Positions 61,211 through 64,000 of a stretch of DNA of 64,000 bases are shown one piece after another (the stretch's first letter is position 1; each line of letters starts with the position of its first letter). Under the pieces are notes generated by a model, which saw only the letters and a list, made by a program, of their open reading frames with translations, did no database searches and was not told the DNA's origin. This stretch comes from Mycolicibacterium fluoranthenivorans (GTDB lineage: Bacteria; Actinomycetota; Actinomycetes; Mycobacteriales; Mycobacteriaceae): assembly GCF_011758805.1 (NCBI RefSeq), contig NZ_JAANOW010000001.1, forward strand, positions 1,674,001 through 1,738,000, given 5' to 3'. Both the position numbers and the translations under genes were made by a program.

Positions 61211-62272
61211 ATGCCGTTCATGCTGAAAACCCTGGGACGTACTGCGCGACGTGCTGTTTTGATCGCAGCGCTGGTCGCGTCATTCGTGTCCGTCGGGCCG
61301 GGGGTGTCGCATGCCGGAGTCGTCGCACCGGCCGACGGTTACGGGTTCGGGCAGGGCGCAGCGCCGACGTACGAGCCGTTCGAGGACACCAATCGCGAGC
61401 TCGATGCCGTCGCGCGTACGGGTGCCTCCTGGTACCGCGTCGCCGTCGACTGGAGCACGATCGAGAAGACCAAGGGCCAGTACAACTGGGCCTACCTGGA
61501 CAACGCGGTGAACACCGCCGCGGCCAAGGGTCTGCGGGTGCTGGGCGTCCTGCTCTACACCCCGCCGTGGGCCCGCCCGCAGGCACTCAACTCGCTGCTC
61601 CCGTCGGTGCCGCCGGCCGACGCCTCCCAGTTCGCGGACTTCGCCGGCAAGGCGGTGCAACGCTATGCCGGCCGGATCCAGGCCTGGCAGGTCTGGAACG
61701 AGCCGAACCTGCCGCTGTTCATGGGCTTCACCCAGAACCGGGCTGCTGTCTATGCCGGGATGCTCAAGGCCGCGTACCCGGCCATCAAGGCCGCCAACCC
61801 CGGCGCCACGGTGGTGATGTCCGGTCTCAGTCGCCAGCCCGGACCGGAGTCTCCGTCGAACTTCCTCAAGCAGCTGTACGCCGCGGGTGTCCAGGGATCG
61901 TTCGATGCCGCCGCGGCGCACCCCTATGTGACGCCGGGCGGGATCGCGGCCGACCCCGAGGGCGGGTGGTCCGAGGTCGGCTTGATGCACGATGTGATGA
62001 CCGGTGCCGGTGACGGCGGCAAGAAGATCTGGTTCACCGAACTCGGCGCGCCGACCAGTGACACCGCCGAGGGCGTGAGTCAGCAGGAGCAGGCCAAGCA
62101 GATCACCGATGTGTTGGCCGCCGCGGCCGGTCTGGGTTACGTCGGGCCTGCGTTCATCTACAGCATCCGCGACAACGACAGCTCCAATCGCGGTGACCGC
62201 GAAGCGAATTTCGGTGCACTGCTGACGACGGACTGGCAGCCGAAGTTCACCGCCAGCGTCCTCGCCCGCTAG
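61211..62272 (+). CDS. Secreted cellulase-like glycoside hydrolase
   Basis: 353 residues; ATG at 61211 behind GATGAGGG. Sec signal peptide ending VSHA (about residue 35). TIM-barrel glycosidase of the GH5/GH39-like clan: WYRVAVDWSTIEKTKGQYNW, acid/base Glu in VWNEPNLP and nucleophile Glu in WFTELGAPT. It would act on an extracellular beta-linked glycan, perhaps a wall polysaccharide or the polysaccharide made by this locus. In M. tuberculosis rmlD occupies this position between lcp1 and wbbL1. A TACCCT box at 61152-61157 may be its -10. Confidence 0.82.
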   Translation: MPFMLKTLGRTARRAVLIAALVASFVSVGPGVSHAGVVAPADGYGFGQGAAPTYEPFEDTNRELDAVARTGASWYRVAVDWSTIEKTKGQYNWAYLDNAVNTAAAKGLRVLGVLLYTPPWARPQALNSLLPSVPPADASQFADFAGKAVQRYAGRIQAWQVWNEPNLPLFMGFTQNRAAVYAGMLKAAYPAIKAANPGATVVMSGLSRQPGPESPSNFLKQLYAAGVQGSFDAAAAHPYVTPGGIAADPEGGWSEVGLMHDVMTGAGDGGKKIWFTELGAPTSDTAEGVSQQEQAKQITDVLAAAAGLGYVGPAFIYSIRDNDSSNRGDREANFGALLTTDWQPKFTASVLAR

Positions 62273-62351
62273 TCGGGACCGAGTGCGGATCGCGCGGCCG
62301 GGGGCGGCCCCGGGGGCTTCTGGGCGCCGGCACGTCGATACCCTCGACGCC

Positions 62352-63272
62352 GTGACAGACGATCGGTCGGACCCCGAGCCGGGTACCCCACGGATCGGCC
62401 GACTGACCGTCGTGACGGTGACGTACTCGCCCGGAGCGCACCTGGAGCGCTTCCTGGCGACACTCCCGCACGCGACCGAATTGCCGGTCACCGTGGTGAT
62501 GGCGGACAACGGTTCGACCGACGGCGCACCGGAGGCCGCGGTGGCGAGCCATCCCGAGGTGCACCTGCTGCGGACCGGCGCGAATCTCGGCTACGGCAGC
62601 GCGGTCAACATGGCGGTGCAGCGCTACCTGGCCGACGACGACGCGGAGTACTTCGTGGTGGCCAATCCGGATGTGCAGTGGGGCCCGGGCAGCATCGACG
62701 CGCTGATCGAGGCGGCCGGGCGCCGGCCCGGCGCCGGTGCGCTCGGGCCGCTGATCCGTGACCCGGACGGCACGGTGTACCCCTCGGCTCGGCTGCAGCC
62801 GAGCCTGATCCGGGGTGGCATGCATGCCGTGGTGGGTTCGGTGTGGAAATCCAATCCCTGGAGCGCGGCCTACCGCCAGGAGAACCTGGCGCCCAGCGAG
62901 CGGGTGGTCGGCTGGCTGTCCGGTTCCTGCCTGCTGCTCAAACGATCCGCGTTCGACGCCATCGCCGGGTTCGACGAGCGCTACTTCATGTACATGGAAG
63001 ACGTGGACCTGGGGAATCGTCTTGCCAAGGCCGGTTGGGACAACGTCTACGTGCCGGCCGCCGAGGTGCTGCACGACAAGGGTCATTCCACGGGGCGCGA
63101 CCCCGCGCGTAACCTGGCCGCGCACCACCGGAGTACCTATACCTTTCTCGCCGATCGCTACCCCGATTGGTGGCAGGCCCCGCTACGTTGGACGATTAAG
63201 GCCGCGCTGACCGCCCGGTCCGGCGCGGTGGTGCGTCGCTCACGGCGCAGGCAGGCGAAAGGACCACGCTGA
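62352..63272 (+). CDS. wbbL1: Rhamnosyltransferase WbbL1
   Basis: 306 residues from GTG 62352. GT2 family: VVTVTYSPGAHLERFLATLP, MADNGSTDGAPEAAV, the DxD-type VANPDVQWGPGS, RGGMHAVVGSVW, VGWLSGSCLLLKRSAFD and FDERYFMYMEDVDLGNRL. It adds rhamnose from dTDP-Rha to GlcNAc-PP-decaprenol, forming the linker of arabinogalactan. Strong match to Rv3265c. manB starts 2 bp after its stop. Confidence 0.94.
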   Translation: MTDDRSDPEPGTPRIGRLTVVTVTYSPGAHLERFLATLPHATELPVTVVMADNGSTDGAPEAAVASHPEVHLLRTGANLGYGSAVNMAVQRYLADDDAEYFVVANPDVQWGPGSIDALIEAAGRRPGAGALGPLIRDPDGTVYPSARLQPSLIRGGMHAVVGSVWKSNPWSAAYRQENLAPSERVVGWLSGSCLLLKRSAFDAIAGFDERYFMYMEDVDLGNRLAKAGWDNVYVPAAEVLHDKGHSTGRDPARNLAAHHRSTYTFLADRYPDWWQAPLRWTIKAALTARSGAVVRRSRRRQAKGPR

Positions 63273-63274
63273 CG

Positions 63275-64000
63275 GTGAATGCTCCTGTGGATCCCAAGAA
63301 GGTGGACGCCGTCGTGCTGGTCGGCGGCCAGGGCACCCGGCTGCGCCCGCTGACGCTGTCCGCGCCCAAACCGATGCTGCCCACCGCCGGCCTGCCGTTC
63401 CTCACCCACCTGCTCTCGCGTATCGCGGCGGCCGGGATCGAACATGTCGTCCTGGGGACCTCGTACAAGGCCGAGGTGTTCGAGGCCGAGTTCGGTGACG
63501 GTTCCAAACTGGGTCTGCAGATCGAGTACGTGGTCGAGACCGAGGCGCTCGGGACCGGCGGCGGTATCGCCAACGTCGCCTCCAAGCTGCGTCATGACAC
63601 CGTGCTCGTGTTCAACGGCGACGTCCTCTCCGGCGCCGATCTGGGCGCGCTGTTGGCCTCGCACGAAGAGAATCAGGCCGATGTCACCCTGCACCTGGTC
63701 CGGGTCGGTGACCCGCGCGCGTTCGGCTGCGTCCCTACCGACACCGTGGGCAGGGTGACCGCGTTCCTGGAGAAGACCGAGGATCCGCCGACGGACCAGA
63801 TCAACGCGGGCTGCTATGTCTTCCGGCGCGAGATCGTCGACGCGCTGCCGAAGGGCCGCCCGGTCTCGGTGGAACGCGAGGTCTTTCCGGGGCTGCTGGC
63901 CGACGGCCGCAAGGTGTGCGGCTATGTCGACAACTCGTACTGGCGCGATATGGGTACGCCCGACGATTTCGTGCGTGGCTCGTCCGACCTGGTCCGCGGT
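63275..64000 (+). CDS. manB: Mannose-1-phosphate guanylyltransferase (3' end outside window)
   Basis: 242 codons are visible from GTG 63275 and the frame is still open at the last base. Nucleotidyltransferase motifs: VVLVGGQGTRLRPLTLSAPK (GTP binding), FNGDVLSGADLGALL (metal Asp) and VEREVFPGLLADG. It makes GDP-mannose for mannolipids and glycans. Position and sequence fit Rv3264c. About 120 residues are missing. Confidence 0.92.
   Translation, partial: MNAPVDPKKVDAVVLVGGQGTRLRPLTLSAPKPMLPTAGLPFLTHLLSRIAAAGIEHVVLGTSYKAEVFEAEFGDGSKLGLQIEYVVETEALGTGGGIANVASKLRHDTVLVFNGDVLSGADLGALLASHEENQADVTLHLVRVGDPRAFGCVPTDTVGRVTAFLEKTEDPPTDQINAGCYVFRREIVDALPKGRPVSVEREVFPGLLADGRKVCGYVDNSYWRDMGTPDDFVRGSSDLVRG

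Overview
This window is a high-GC actinobacterial chromosome segment, almost certainly from a fast-growing Mycobacterium (Mycolicibacterium). The basis is gene content and order: lat-lrpA-pcd, usfY-rsbW-sigF, accA3-sufE-sseA-maf-accE5-accD5, birA-(PH protein)-(GtrA)-purK-purE-fadE25, and lcp1-wbbL1-manB follow the order I recall for M. tuberculosis Rv3293 down to Rv3264c. Several blocks are inserted, and a few M. tuberculosis genes are missing. I cannot name the species.

Layout. 1-2.9 kb: the end of a 13E12/HNH protein and htpG. 2.9-7.6 kb: lysine catabolism (pcd, a DUF1338/HglS-like gene, divergent lrpA and lat, with repeated Lrp-box-like sites before lat). 7.5-10.5 kb: two divergent citrate-synthase-family genes, one carrying an N-terminal DNA-binding domain, and a membrane-anchored Mrr-like nuclease. 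10.6-14.9 kb: xanthine-dehydrogenase-like genes divergent from an SRPBCC-ArsR pair, with TGCAAC inverted repeats between. 14.9-21.3 kb: the SigF neighbourhood, with four good SigF-type promoters (GTTT-N15/16-GGGWAY) serving small membrane proteins, an F420 oxidoreductase, a CDGSH protein, a DoxX protein and rsbW-sigF. 21.8-26 kb: purine breakdown (uricase, HIU hydrolase, OHCU decarboxylase, a permease fused to an OHCU-decarboxylase-like domain) and a MobA-like nucleotidyltransferase. 26-36 kb: malate dehydrogenase and the conserved acyl-CoA carboxylase/sulfurtransferase block, with an inserted phosphodiesterase and a lipoprotein with three repeats.

36.1-53.8 kb is the most distinctive part: an inserted Wzx/Wzy-type exopolysaccharide locus. 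It has a priming phosphoglycosyltransferase, three glycosyltransferases, an O-acetyltransferase, a membrane acyltransferase, a flippase, a polymerase, a Wzz/BY-kinase-like protein with a degenerate Walker A motif, and a second Wzz. Interleaved with these are four paralogous secreted or anchored serine hydrolases of the secretory-lipase type. The last hydrolase overlaps birA, where the conserved backbone resumes.

53.8-64 kb is housekeeping and cell wall: birA, purK, purE, fadE25, a TIGR03089 protein, lcp1, a secreted glycoside hydrolase in the place where M. tuberculosis has rmlD, wbbL1, and manB running off the edge. Many genes appear to be leaderless: a TANNNT -10 hexamer lies 6-7 nt before the start codon of lrpA, lat, sseA, accD5, lcp1 and others. 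I saw no tRNA, rRNA, CRISPR array, insertion sequence or prophage.
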